Source: Sepiola atlantica (lineage: Eukaryota; Mollusca; Cephalopoda; Sepiida; Sepiolidae). Taken from it: 64,000 nucleotides of DNA. The notes beneath the pieces are model-generated. The model was not told the origin of the DNA and did no database searches. It saw only the letters and a program-made list of their open reading frames with translations. The stretch covers positions 100,832,123-100,896,122 of the forward strand of contig OY744531.1 of assembly GCA_963556195.1 (NCBI GenBank), written 5' to 3'. The translations under genes were made by a program, and so were the position numbers. This document shows, piece by piece, positions 34,501 through 49,415 of this stretch (its first letter is position 1; the number at the start of each line of letters is the position of its first letter).

Positions 34501-37500
34501 GGAAGACGAAACGGTCAGTGAGCGAGCTGTATTTTCTGCGCTTCCTTGTTTCGGCGAGCAGAGCCGCCCTGCCGGGCTTCACCGATATATTTGAAGTTTT
34601 CAGAATGGGTTCTGCCCCCATAACTCTCTTACGGAGGCACTTTGAGATTCGGGGCCACTTCCATTGTCTTCTTTGGAAAATTTGACATGTAAATACATTT
34701 TTAGTTTTTATGTAGATTCTGTAACCTTTCTTTTTGTAGGGAACTCACACACACAGACATTGACATTTATATAGATAGATGATTTTCTAGAAAAGTGTTA
34801 GTGATTCTTTACAATAACACTACAATAAAAAAAGGGGCCTTATCTTTTTTTTTTTTAAAGTGGAAACTCTAAAAGTTATAAATTTTTTAAATCACAGTGC
34901 ATTTTGATAACAAACAAGTAGTTTTTTTTTGTTTTTTCATTAAAATGGTTGACTTATTTTTACAATGAAACCGAAATGCATTCTGGTTGACTTAATTAAT
35001 ATTTTTTTTAAATAGGATTTTTTAAAATTTCATTTCATTTCATGCTATTGTATTTTTAATTTCAATAAATATTAAATTAATAGTAAATAAAAAAAATAAT
35101 AATTTAATGTGTAATTATCAAAGTTATGTAATCGCAAGTAGAAAACAGACAGACACAAAGTTGTTCTATAGTTTTATTACTATAGGGATAAATATAATGT
35201 ATTGCTGCATAGTAGTAGGAGGGGCTTGATAGTTATACTCTTGTCTATCCAGACCTCTATTGACTGTCCTCCTCCTCCTCCTCTCTCTCTCTCTCTCTTA
35301 TTCTTCTTCACTCTATCCCTCTCTACTCATCTTATATCCCTCTCTACTCATCTTCTCTCTTAACTCTTCTTCTTTTCTGAATTGTAATCTGGCTTATTAG
35401 TTTGTGAAAAGCAAAAACGTTTTCATCTTTATTACTCTATTTCCTTTGGTTTTATACCCTCTCTTCCCCTTTCCATAATTCCTCACTTCCTGCCTATATC
35501 CATAAAAAAGACACTTGTCCCACTTCTGCTTCTTCCACGAGGGAAGTGAAATTCTACATTTCCTTTAGCTTGTTCATTTCAACCACAAGGCCTACTGAGA
35601 TCAAAATGCTATAGCCCCTCCCTCCCCACTCCCTCCATTTTAAATCCCAAAACAGAATGTAGTTTTACAACAAAATAGGGTGCACCACATTCCAAACTGC
35701 TCGTCTTTTATTGCATGTGTAATGTTAATTAATCAATCAATCTATTTGGGGTTTTCTTTTCAGGGGAAGAGCATTGCTGACTCAACTTCTGAAGTTACTT
35801 ATGGTGCAAGTTTCTTCGAATGGTTTTCTGAAGAAGCCAAGCGTGTCTATGGAGATATTATTCCACCATCAACTGCTGATCGACGCATCCTGGTCATTAA
35901 ACAACCAATTGGAGTTGCTGGAATCATCACACCCGTAAATATACAAAAAAAATTTAAGACAACCTTTACATAAAAAGATTTATGATAGAATTCAAAGTTA
36001 AACTTCTTTACCCTCAAATTAAAAAAACTGAACTACAAATTATAAAAGCTCAGATACAATTAAATAAAGAAAATCCAAGTTATAAATCGGCTATTTGTCC
36101 GGGTTAAAAGAGCACAGTAGTTGGCTATCTCCCCTCACTATGATAGGAGAGTAATTGGCTATCTGTCTTTGCTATGATAGGACAATAATAAGCTGTCCTA
36201 GCTAGGAGAGCACAGTAATAGGCTATCTGTCCTCGTATTAGAAGACAATTATTGACTATCTGTTCTGTCTAATAGAGCACAGTAATAGACTATCTGAACC
36301 ACCTATAATAGGACAGCAATAGACTATGTGAACCACCTATAATAGGACAGCAATAGACTATCTGAACAACCTATGATAGGACAGCAATAGACTATCTGAA
36401 CCACCTATGATAGGACAGCAATAGACTATCTGAACCACCTATGATAGGACAGCAATAGACTATCTGAACCACCTATGATAGGACAGCAAAAGACTATCTG
36501 AACCACCTATGATAGGACAGCAATAGACTATCTGAACCACCTATGATAGGACAGCAATAGACTATCTGAACCACCTATGATAGGACAGCAATAGACTATC
36601 TGAACCACCTATGATAGGACAGCAATAGACTATCTGAACCACCTATGATAGGACAGCAATAGACTATCTGAACCACCTATGATAGGACAGCAATAGACTA
36701 TCTGGACCACCTATGATAGGACAGCAATAGACTATCTGGACCACCTATGATAGGACAGCAATAGACTATCTGGACCACCTATGATAGGACAGCAATAGAC
36801 TATCTGGACCACCTATGATAGGACAGCAATAGACTATCTGGACCACCTATGATAGGACAGCAATAGACTATCTGGACCACCTATGATAGGACAGCAATAG
36901 ACTATCTGGACCACCTATGATAGGACAGCAATAGACTATCTGGACCACCTATGATAGGACAGCAATAGACTATCTGGACCACCTATGATAGGACAGCAAT
37001 AGACTATCTGGACCACCTATGATAGGACAGCAATAGACTATCTGGACCACCTATGATAGGACAGCAATAGACTATCTGGACCACCTATGATAGGACAGCA
37101 ATAGACTATCTGGACCACCTATGATAGGACAGCAATAGACTATCTGGACCACCTATGATAGGACAGCAATAGACTATCTGGACCACCTATGATAGGACAG
37201 CAATAGACTATCTGGAGCACCTATGATAGGACAGCAATAGACTATCTGGAGCACCTATGATAGGACAGCAATAGACTATCTGAACCACCTATGATAGGAC
37301 AGCAATAGACTATCTGAACCACCTATGATAGGACAGCAATAGACTATCTGTCCTGGCTAAGATAGGGCAGTAACTGACTAACTCTCTGCGTTATGAGAGG
37401 ACAGTAATTTACTATCAATCTTAACTATGACATGACAGTAATTAGCTATATGTTCTGCCTATAATAGGACAGTAATTGGCTATCTTTCCTACCTATGAGA

Positions 37501-40500
37501 AGACAATAATAGGCTATCTGTCCTGGCTCAGAGAGAGCATGGTAATTGGCTATCTGTCCTAGCTATGACAGGGCAGTAATTGACTACCTGCCCTACGTAT
37601 GATAGGACAGAGTCTATCCATTCTCGCTATGAGAGGACAGTAATAGGCTATCTGTTCTAGCTAAGAGAAGACAGTAATTGGCTATTTATCTTAGCTATGA
37701 GAAGATAATAAGAGGCTATCTGTTCTAGCTAAGAGGAGACAGTAATTGGCTATTTATCTTAGCTATGAGAAGATAATAAGAGGCTATCTGTTCTAGCTAA
37801 GAGAAGACAGTAATTGGCTATTTATCTTAGCTATGAGAAGATAATAAGAGGCTATCTGTTCTAGCTAAGAGAAGACAGTAATTGGCTATTTATCTTAGCT
37901 ATGAGAAGATAATAAGAGGCTATCTGTTCTAGCTAAGAGAAGACAGTAATTGGCTATTTATCTTAGCTATGAGAAGATAATAATAGGCTATCTGTTCTAG
38001 CTAAGAGAAGACAGTAATTGGCTATTTATCTTAGCTATAGGAAGATAATAAGAGGCTATCTGTTCTAGCTAAGAGAAGACAGTAATTGGCTATTTATCTT
38101 AGCTATGAGAAGATAATAAGAGGCTATCTGTTCTAGCTAAGAGAAGACAGTAATTGGCTACTTATCTTAGCTATGAGAAGATAATAAGAGGCTATCTGTT
38201 CTAGCTAAGAGAAGACAGTAATTGGCTACTTATCTTAGCTATGAGAAGATAGTAATAGGCTATCTGTTCTAGCTAAGAGAAGATAGTAATAGGCTATCTG
38301 TTCTAGCTAAGAGAAGATAGTAATAGGCTATCTGTTTTTGCATTAGTTCTCAGTGAATTGCCTTTTGTGCAGCAGTTTGTCTTTCAGATTGCGATTGGAA
38401 TTAAGTTGTTCTACCATTGGAAATAACCTTAAATAAAGAGAGACTGTAGTTTTTTTTTTTGTCTTTTGCACAATATTTTTACAGAGATGTCTATGGCAGC
38501 ATGAATACATAAATAATTGAATGAGAATTTTATACAACAATTTTGTCATTAGCCTCATGTAAAACAATTTGGATTCCTATGAGACTCTTTGGAATAAATG
38601 TTTATTGAACTAATATGAATTTTATTCTAATTTTAACTTTTGAAACAGTGGAACTTTCCAATTGCCATGATTACGCGGAAACTTGGTGCTGCCTTAGCCG
38701 TAGGATGTACTGCAGTCATCAAACCGGCAGAAGACACACCATTATCAGCATTAGCCATTTGTCAAGTAAGTTTCATAGAATTAATCATATTATAATAGAG
38801 ATTTGATGTCTGTTTGTAACAAAAACACAGAATAGTATTTGAGTATTGAAAGCAGTGATAATGCGATATCAGGTTGAAGACACTGTTTGATAGAAAAATC
38901 ATATCAGTCAAACGTAGATAAAACGACAATATTGAAGAATACAATAATTATCAATTAGATATTTATCAACGTATTGTATCAAATCAAAGATGGTATTGGT
39001 GTAATTTTATTTTTTAATAACCTCCTTGTCAAAAAAGAAATATCAATTCAACTCAGAGAGCGTTTTTCGTTTATAAGCAGGAACCTGCTTATATTCCAGA
39101 TTATAGGTGAAAAACACTCTCTAATTTGTTTTTGAGAAGGAGGTTTTACCTCGAAATATAAAAACATTAAAATTTTTATTCTCAAAATAGTGGAAAGAAA
39201 AAAAGTATATTAAAACTCAATAAGGTCTGAGTTGTGTTGTTTTATTTTAAATTTCCACCGTAAACTACTATGACATATAGTAATTTCTAATGTACATGCA
39301 ATGCTTCAAATGAATGATAACACTTTCTTAACTGTACGTTCAAAGTTTAAGAATTATCAAAAGAACCAGGAAAACGAGCGATAAATTCAAATTTTCTAAA
39401 TGCTCCATTAACATTTCGTGGTAAAACCGGAAATATGCAACCACAAATCTGAAAAAAAAAACAATGAAGAAGGCAATTTTTAATTTCCTGAAAACTCCTA
39501 GTGAGTAAATAATATTTTAACTGCGTGGAATTTCCACAAAGTACAACTAATTGGGATAATTCTTTCAATTCTCTAAATGTCGTCCAAAATAATTAAAATA
39601 TTGTAAGATATATTGTATTTATTGTTTATCCTTATCTCTCTCTCTCCCTTTTCTCTCCCTCTCTATCTCTCTACCTATCTCCCTCTCTCCCCGATCTATC
39701 TATCTCCCTCTCTATCTTATTCTCCCCTCCTTCTTCCCTCTATCTCTCTCTTCTTCTCTCTCTCTCCCCTTTCTCTCCCTCTCTTTCTCTCCCCTTTCTC
39801 TCCCTCTCTATCTCTCTCCCCGATCTATCTATCTCCCTCTATATCTATTTATCTCCTCCTCCTTCTTCCCTCTATCTCTCTCTTCTTCCCTCTATTTCCT
39901 TCTGCAACTGTCCATCTTCTATGCCAATCTCCTTCCTCTTCTTCCAAAAGATAAGGTAAGTTTGAATCCATATACTTTTCATTCATTTAAACCACATCTA
40001 AAGAATTCTGGTATATTCTTTTTTCTTCCAGCTTGGTGAAGAAGCCGGTCTACCGGCTGGTGTTGTAAATGTTGTCACATCTTCCAGAAAGAACACATCC
40101 GATGTTGGAAAATTGCTTTGTGAAAGTCCCAGAGTGGCTACCATTTCATTCACTGGTTCTACAGGAGTTGGAAAAGTAAAGAGAAAGTTTCTGTTCTAAT
40201 TCATTCTGTAGAAAAAGACAAAAATGGTGTCATCGTTGCATGTTCTTTAATTTGGTTAAGATTATCGGCTGCCAACAATTTCACCCTCGGCTTTTCTCTC
40301 TCATGGACGGCGGCACCATTGGGCAGGGGGGGGGGGGGGAGCTCAAGCCCCCTCACTTTTTGACTTGGGCCCCCCCATTTTACGGTCATCAATAATTAAG
40401 TTGATATGCATGTGTTTAACCGAGCCTCCCCCCACTTTTTAGGAGACCCCCCCCCACTTTTATAACTGTCCCGCCGGCCCTGTGTCTGATCACTAGATTT

Positions 40501-43500
40501 TTAAACTGTTCTGTCTGCATTACTTTAATGTCTATATTTTCATTTTATGTCATTCATAAATGTACTGACCCATATTGTGTTTTTGGTCGAGAATCTCCTG
40601 TCTCAAAATGCTACCCATTCATAAAATTCACAATCCTTTCTGTAATCCGACCATATTTGGTACAAATAAACTTCAGTCTATCCTTGACTTCTCCACCAAG
40701 TTTCACTCATGAATATGCAACAAACTTTGTTTTATCACCGTACAATGATATGGGGGGGACACTTTGATGATTGTCTCATCAGTAGGCGGTGTGATCCTGA
40801 ACGAGTTTCAGACTCGCCAGACCTTAACTCCCTCAAGTTTTATCCGTGGGGTTATCTCAAAGAACAAGCTAATAGCACCCTACCTGAGAGTTCATCATTC
40901 AAACTACTTGCCCTATCATTCACAGATAACATGAATTGAAACGGATACATAGAAGACATTGCCAAGGAAGGTAGGCTCCCTCTACCGAGCTGGAAAACTT
41001 CTCACGCCTGCCGGTGTTCTATATCTCTGCAGAGCCACCATTTACCCATGCATGGTGTATTGTTGTCACATCTGAGCTGGTGCACCAACCACTAGCCTCT
41101 CCCTCTTGGACAGGGTCCAAAAAAGAGTTTCTAATCAAATAGGTCTCACACTATTTAATAAGGTCCAGCCTTTATCCCATTGCCGCACTGTTGCACCCCT
41201 GTGCTTGTTTTGAAAATACTTTAATGGAATGTGCTCTAACAAATGTGCTACACTGGTCCCCCCATATATGTAAATACCCCCGATCAACCCATCAGTCAGC
41301 AAGATCCCACCCCTTCACTGTAGAGGTTCCCAGATGCCGGAGGGCTTTCTACTCTAGTAGCTTCTTTTCTTGAATTGCTAGCCTTTGGAATTCCATTCCT
41401 GTTTACTGTTTCCCTGACTGTACTAACATGCAGAAGTTTAAATGTAATGTAGATAAGCATCTCGCTGCACAACTCCCCATTTAGGATGTCCCTAATTCAC
41501 AGTAGCCTCCTATGTCTCAGTGGCATCGTGCCTTGTTTTAGGTAAAAAAAAAAGTAAAATAAAAAAAAAAAATCCCTAAATTATTCCTGAACTTAAGAGG
41601 GGCATCAAAGTTAGGGCAATGCCAAGAAAGGAGTGTGTCAGAGTTATTGATAATTTTATACGTCATATCTAGGTGTGCTTATTATCATTGAACGGCGATA
41701 AAACAAAGACTGTTGGACATTCACGACTGAAACTTGGTGGACAAGTCAGGCATAGAGTAAAGTTTAGTTGTACCAAATATGGTTGGATTGCAGAAAGGAT
41801 TGTGAATTTTATTAATGACTAGTAGTTTTCTCATTAATCTTCTCCGATAATGGTCGCTCATGTTCCGAAGACTTTTAGTAAAGGTCCATGTTTCAAAGTT
41901 TTATAGGAAAATGCTTTCACTGTATGCTACAAAAATGCTGAATCATTTGGTTTCATTTATGTGGTTTTTTAAAATATATTTCACCCCAAACAAGGCAGGC
42001 CGCCACTGTAGACATAAGAGAATTAGGGAGTAGGTTTTACGTGTCATCCTAAGCTGGGAGCTGTGCAGCGAGATGTCTGTTTACATTAGTTTTAAACCTC
42101 TGCATGTCGGTACAGTCGGAGAAACAGGGAGCAGTTTACCGTTGAAGATGTTTTGTTTTCAAATCTTTTGAAACCGTCTCGAACGCAATAGGGAAACTTG
42201 TCATCATCAGCATCATCGTCATCATCATCATTATCATCATCATCATCATCATATTCGGTTTAACGTCCATTTTACATGCTGGCATGTGTTGGACGGCTTT
42301 AGAAATTGACTCCAATACGAACCTATCTCTATCCAGATCTTTATTTATCTGTCTTTCTCTCAAATCCTTCCTTAACCCTTCCACCAATGTTTTCCTTGAC
42401 CTTCTCCTACCAACTGACCCTGCTACCTCAACTGTTCTACATCTAACCCAAGCACTCTCATCTATTTTTTCAATGTGACCAAAACAAACAAAGTCTCTTA
42501 TTCTGCACACATCTTCCTAATACTGTCCAGACTTAATCTTCCTCTGAGGTCATCAGATCTAAGCCTGTCTTTAAGACTGACATTACACATCCAGCGTATC
42601 ATTCTCATATCATTTCTCTCCATACATCATCACACTGTGCACACACGCCTGATAGACTCTTTCTTTAGTTAACACCAATAACGCTCTGCTGGTTAGTAAT
42701 GACAGAAGTTCCCTGAACTTACTTTATCCACTCCTAACTCTTGATATCACGCCAGCATCAACTCCTCCGTCCGATGGCATAACCAAGAAGAAATAATGAT
42801 AATTACAAAAAGAATGCTGCAAATAATTTCTTATCTGCTAAAAAAATTTTTTTTCTTCAGATTTTGTTATCGCAGTCAAGCTCAACGGTGAAGAGAATGT
42901 CACTTGAACTTGGTGGAAATGCACCGTTCATTGTCTTTGATAGTGCCGATATTGATAAAGCAGTCACAGGTGCCATGGTTTGTAAGTTCCGTTGTGCTGG
43001 TCAGGTAAGCAATTACATTGCCTTAGCCTCACTCTTTTTACACATTTTGTGATTAAGTAGTTTAATCCTATGTAGCAATGTATGGATGGATGCAGGTGTC
43101 TAAGAATAAGGTTGAAAATGGAAAATTCCACCTACGGTTAGTTTTAAAGCAAGAAAATTGAATTTTCCGTTAGAAGTTAGGTTGGGAAGAAGGATGTGGC
43201 AGAAAAGCTAGAGTGTACCTGCTTCTAGACGGTCAACGCGCTTTTTTCAAGGCTTCCACCATCCTACGAGTGTTGATAGGGATGATGCAGTTCATAAAAA
43301 AAAATCTCTTGTTTGCAGACGACTTATTAAAAAAATATATATAAGTATTTAAAACAAATATATAAGTATTTAAAACAAATATATAAGTATTTAAAAATAT
43401 TAAGAATTTGAAGCATAACAAAAATGACGAAATGTAGCAATATTTAGATGCAGGTGTTAGTTAGGGTTAGGGTTAAATGCAGGTGTTAGTTAGGGTTAGG

Positions 43501-44954
43501 GTTAAATGCAGGTGTTAGTTAGGGTTAGGGTTAAATGCAGGTGTTAGTTAGGGTTAGGGTTAAATGCAGGTGTTAGTTAGGGTTAGGGTTAAGTGCAGGT
43601 GTTAGTTAGGGTTAGGGTTAAGTGCAGGTGTTAGTTAGGGTTGGGGTTAGATGCAGGTGTTAGTTAGGGTTAGGGTTAAATGCAGGTGTTAGTTAGGGTT
43701 AGGGTTAAGTGCAGGTGTTAGTTAGGGTTAAGTGCAGGTGTTAGTTAGGGTTGGGGTTAGATGCAGGTGTTAGTTAGGGTTAGGGTTAGATGCAGGTGTT
43801 AGTTAGGGTTAGGGTTAAATGCAGGTGTTAGTTAGGGTTGGGGTTAGATGCAGGTGTTAGTTAGGGTTAGATGCAGGTGTTAGTTAGGGTTAGGGTTAGA
43901 TGCAGGTGTTAGTTAGGGTTAGGGTTGGGGTTAAATGCAGGTGTTAGTTAGGGTTAGATGCAGGTGTTAGTTAGGGTTAGGGTTAGATGCAGGTGTTAGT
44001 TAGGGTTAGGGTTGGGGTTAAATGCAGGTGTTAGTTAGGGTTAGGGTTAGATGCAGGTGTGTTTTGATTTCATTATGATCTTATTTAATAGATAAATACA
44101 TTTGTATAAAAATGAATGTTTATCTATTTATATAAATAAATGCAAAAGTTTTAGTCTTGTGTTTACAAGAAACTTATGAATGAAATGTTTATTTATTTTA
44201 AATTTTGGTTTCAAGGATTTCAAGTAGTGAACTTATATAAATAGATGAACATTAACATTTTGGTAATTTTGATACAGATTTATTCAATAATAAATGAGGC
44301 TGAAAGCCTTAAAAAGCATGTTCAGATGCGATATTTATTAATAAAAATAAAACCAGAACATATTTTTTTTCATTTTTACTTTGCTCTTTTGACTAATCAT
44401 TTCGCTAGATACCTAGCTTCTTCAGAGTATGAGATTGTAACAGTTTTGTATATTTAAAAAGTGAGTGAGTCGTTAATAACAACACCACATCCATTTTCCA
44501 TTCTTACGGACTGCTACCAACATACGGAACTGTTATAATCTTATACTCTGATAAAGTTAGGTATCTAGCGAAATGGTTAGTCAAAAAAAAAAGTAAAAAT
44601 AAAAAAAAGGGCTTTTAGCCTCTATATTATTAAATTCTTAAAAAGATGTTTTAAAAAATATGAACTCTCTTATTTCAATACAGATTTATTTAGCTTTTAA
44701 ATTAGACCATAATGAAATCAAAAGAAAGAAGAAATCAATTCGCCTGAGCAATGGTGTGTGCGTGGGGGGCTTTTTTAAACTTACAATTTAGAAATGGATG
44801 GCAACTTGTTGAAAATCAAGTCAGTCCTCGTAAAGGGTGGAAAGGAACATTTAAACACAAATACGGAACGTTATATGTATGGGATAAAAAAAAAATCATT
44901 GAATTTAAAAACGATAAAAATGTAAACATAGTGTTACTAACAGGAGAGAGAGAG

Positions 44955-44988
<34 letters not shown>

Positions 44989-46768
44989 GCAAGTGAGCTA
45001 GCCAGTCACCTTTTCCCTCCCTTTTCTCTTCTTGCTTATGTCTCTAACAAGCAATATTAGTTTAATTTAAGAAAGGTTTTTAGTAATTTATCAGTTTTTT
45101 TTTATTGAATCACTTTAATTACTGTTCATATCGAAGAAACTATTGCACATATATAGCAAAAATACGACAATAAAATTACAAATGAATAACACCAACATTA
45201 ATTTATTATGAACTGTTTAAAAGATAGTTATGCAAATTAGGCATTCAAATAACTGTCCTTGAATCGTTTGTCTGTACTATATATTGAGTATTATTATTGA
45301 TTTAAATCACGCTAACCCGTTTTGATAGTAATATAGGAGTGATAAATGAAAAAAAAAACTTCACATTTATTCATTTAGATATAATAGTAGGCTGTAATAG
45401 AAAGTTTATCTGATTCCAAAAGTTAATCAGCAGACGACATTGAAATTTCCAATGAAAATACCTTTTATTGGTCTGTGATGAAAAAGCAATTAAACAGCTA
45501 TACAGTCAGTCTTTGTAAAAGGTGGCATGCATCCTACTCTGGTCTGTAGTGTACTCGCTCCAACTGCCGTCAGAGGGAACAAAATTGTGTGGATGTTGTA
45601 AGAATTCTGGTGATTTGTGTTCCTTTGCCAGAGCTTCTGATTGGCTGGGGGGGGGGGGGGGGGCAATCACTCCAGTGGTACATCTGTCTATTTACACCAA
45701 AGAAAAGTAGTACATAATACACTTAAAATATGTGACTGCTACACTATCCACTGTTGCCCGCCGTACTACGATTTTGAAACTGTTACCATTCAGTCACTTA
45801 TTGTGGAAAATCAGTGATATATTTTCTCTTTTCTTCTCCTGTTCACTAATTTTTTTTTTTTTTGAAAACTTACTGCCTGTCAATGTTCTCTGACCCTAAA
45901 CTAGTATTTTCCTTGAAACATTTAAAATAATTTTACAACTACGAAATTTTCATTTTTATTTATTTATTTTTTATTTTTTATTTTTACGTTACAGACTTGT
46001 ATATGTGCCAATCGGTTTTTGGTTCAAGATGGCATCTATGACGCATTTGTGAAACGCCTGGCCGAAGCGATGAAGAATCAGTTGGTTGTTGGCAACGGAC
46101 TAGACGAAGGAGTAAACATTGGACCCCTTATTAATACAGCCGCTGTAAATAAGGTAAAATTGGCTCGGAACAAAAATGTAATATATGTTCTGATACTACA
46201 CTTCATCTTTTCTGTCCTCTACTTAAGTGAGGACAGGTTTAGTCTTTGAGCGGTTCTTTGTAGGTAAGCGTGGAGAATCCCGTCGTTATCTTGGTCGCCA
46301 ATAATGAAGTCTCCTTTGATCTACTACATGCGTATTGGCAGCGTTATGGTTATGCTAACTTACTAAGGGAGGGACAATTACAATTTGATAATGATAATTT
46401 AGCAAATATGCTTTTTATATCATAGTGTTGTGGAGCTTAATGAATAGCTTATATCTTTACTTTAAGGTTTTTAGTGACCACGTGTTCATGTATCTTTCTC
46501 TCACAGGTGGTCGGCATTTTGTGTTTTATGTTATTGTGGGTAACACATGGAGTAGTCATCCTTCTGGATAAACCGTTGCAAAAGCATGGATGTCTTGAAT
46601 CGCAGGAAGGTTGACCGGCCAAGGAAAACTTGGAAGCAAGTGATTAGACAAGACCGTACACTGTGGAATTTGGAAATAGTTGACTCGCTGAACTATGAGG
46701 GCAGGCGAGTGAGCTTGCGAACTCTCAAAATTTGTCTGACCCCTGGACAAGGGAAAAGGAACACTAAA

Positions 46769-46811
<43 letters not shown>

Positions 46812-49366
46812 CGAACACACACTATGGTCGTTCAGAAGAAAGAGATAAAAGGGCAACAGTTTGATTTGCATAAATACACATTTACGCTCATATAAAGTGA
46901 TGGATAGGAAATATGTATGGTTGTACTTTAAATGATATTCAAAACGGTAAAATCACAAATATAATATAGAATACAATAAAGTCCCAAAACAATGAGAAAG
47001 AAACACGTGTTACCAGGCTTGTAGATAGAGAAGATAGATTGGCAATAGATAAGTAAATATTACTTACATTTAAATGGGCTGTTTTTGGAGTCTGAGCAAC
47101 TGCTACCAAAAAATGCCTGATAAACAGAGCATCAGAGTTTGTAAAGGTCTTGCAAAGATGGCAATCAGTCAGAGCATATACGACGGCCTTAAAAACCCAA
47201 ACAGAAAGAGGGTAATATCTCGTTCTAAATTTCCCACATGGGTAGGACAAAATTTCACTTCCAGACCGGAGAGTGCATTTTTCTAATGTTGGCCAGAATA
47301 ATTCAAGGGAGATAACTCATATATAATCCAAGGGAGATCACTCACATATTTCTGCCATTACAATGTGATTGAATATATCCATTTTTATTTTATGTTTGTT
47401 TAAATTAAAGGTTGATGGCCTTGTTACTGATGCAGTTGAAAAAGGGGCAACTAAAATGGTTGGCGGTAACAAACTCAGTCTTGGAGAAAATTTCTATGAA
47501 CCAACACTTTTAGTGAATGTAACCACAGACATGGAATGTGCTAGAAATGAAATCTTCGGGCCTGTTGCTTCAATCATTAGGTAAGTTGATCCTAAGTTTT
47601 ATTGCTTATTGCTTCGTTGTTATCGATTAAAAGCCACAATCCTTGCTTCCCTCAAAGCTGTTTAAAACAGCCATGATTTCTGGAAGTTGTTTTTTTAATA
47701 TCTCAGCTTTCACGTTCAGCAATCATGTTAATTTTTTTTTTACTCTCCCCCCAACCATGAGAAATATTTTAAGTTAAAAAAAAAAATTTTGCCCGACCTC
47801 CTAAAAAGTTTGGCCTTACCCCCCAAAAATTCCCCCCCCCCCCAATCTCTCCAGCCCCCCCCCCCCAATGTTTTTTTACTCTCCCCCAACACTGAGAAAT
47901 ATTTTAAGTTCAAAAAAAGAATTGATGGCCATTTTGTATGTTGTGGTATCCTTAATAACATGCAGGAGTGTCGTAGGAAGGAAAAAGGGCAATAGTAAAG
48001 AAAGAGTTGGATTTATATAAAGACACATTTATTTTCAGATAAACAGTTCATCAAAAACAAACGTAAAAGAGGTTACAAAAACATGTAATGCAGTGCATTT
48101 TATAATATTTAAAAAAAAAGCAACAAACATCAGTACTAAAGAATAGATACATTACTGTTCCAAATACAATGAGAAAAGAACATATATTGTCAGGGTTATG
48201 GATAGAGAAATATGTATGAGCAATGAAAGTAAATGTTACTTTATGTTGTCTGTGTTCTGGGAGTCTATATGACTGGAAGGCACCTGATGGGCACAATGTT
48301 TGTAAAGACCTGCAAAAATGAATAGCTGATTGGATCATGTCCTGTAGCTTTGAACAAACATCAGTACTAAAGAATAGATACATTACTGTTCCAAATACAA
48401 TGAGAAAAGAACATATGTTGTCAGGGTTATAGATAGGGAAATATGTATGAGCTGATTGGATCATGTCCTGTAGCTTTGAACAAACATCAGTACTAAAGAA
48501 TAGATACATTACTGTTCCAAATACAATGAGAAAAGAACATATGTTGTCAGGGTTATAGATAGAGAAATATGTTTTTTTGCCTTGTGCCACATCTTTTAAA
48601 TTGCAAATTGTAATTTTAAGATAAATAAATGGATAGAGAAATATGTAGCTTTGAACAACGTGCCAGAAGGAAGATAAGATCTGGTTCTTAATTCTGAACA
48701 TGAGTGGAATAACTCTTGTGTAGAAGAGTGCATTCTCTAATGTTTGTCCAAATTTTGTGAAAAAAGAGTGCTAGCTTTTTTAGAATTTTGAGGCGTGGCT
48801 TGTGCATTTGCGCTCAGGCTATTGGTTAATCAATAGTAGAATTATTCACTCTTCTTTCCACCATCTAAAACATTCAAGTACTTTTCAAGTGTGCACGGTG
48901 ACAAACAAGCAAGCAACCAATCAAGATAAGAACATTATCAAAGTTTTAGTAGTATATAAGAGCCTCCTGGTCACAGCTACTGTCCACATAGACGACCCAT
49001 GACCCTTTTCTTACTTTATCATATCTGACATCATAAAAGACGACCCATGACCCTTTTCTTACTTTATCATATCTGACATCATAAAAGATCTCTTCACGGT
49101 GTCTCCCACCCCCTCTTTAATGGATGATGTTACCAAACGATATCATAAATGATCTTCCAGATGTCTTCCACCTGTTTCAGTGGATAATAAAAAAGAGTTT
49201 TAGTGGTATACTAGAAAAAACTGTGTCCTATTGGGTCACCCATTGAGCTTGTTAGATTGTTTGAATCAATCAAGAAAAATGAGTTTGTAAAGCCAGTTAA
49301 ATATAAAACAAATTAAAAGACAAAATCCAAAATCAGTCTCTTATGATCACAATGTCACCCTCTCAA

Positions 49367-49415
<49 letters not shown>

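Noticed and set aside
43445..44060. Chromosome end
   Set aside because: Coding exons of the same gene continue on both sides, so the TTAGGG-like array is interstitial.
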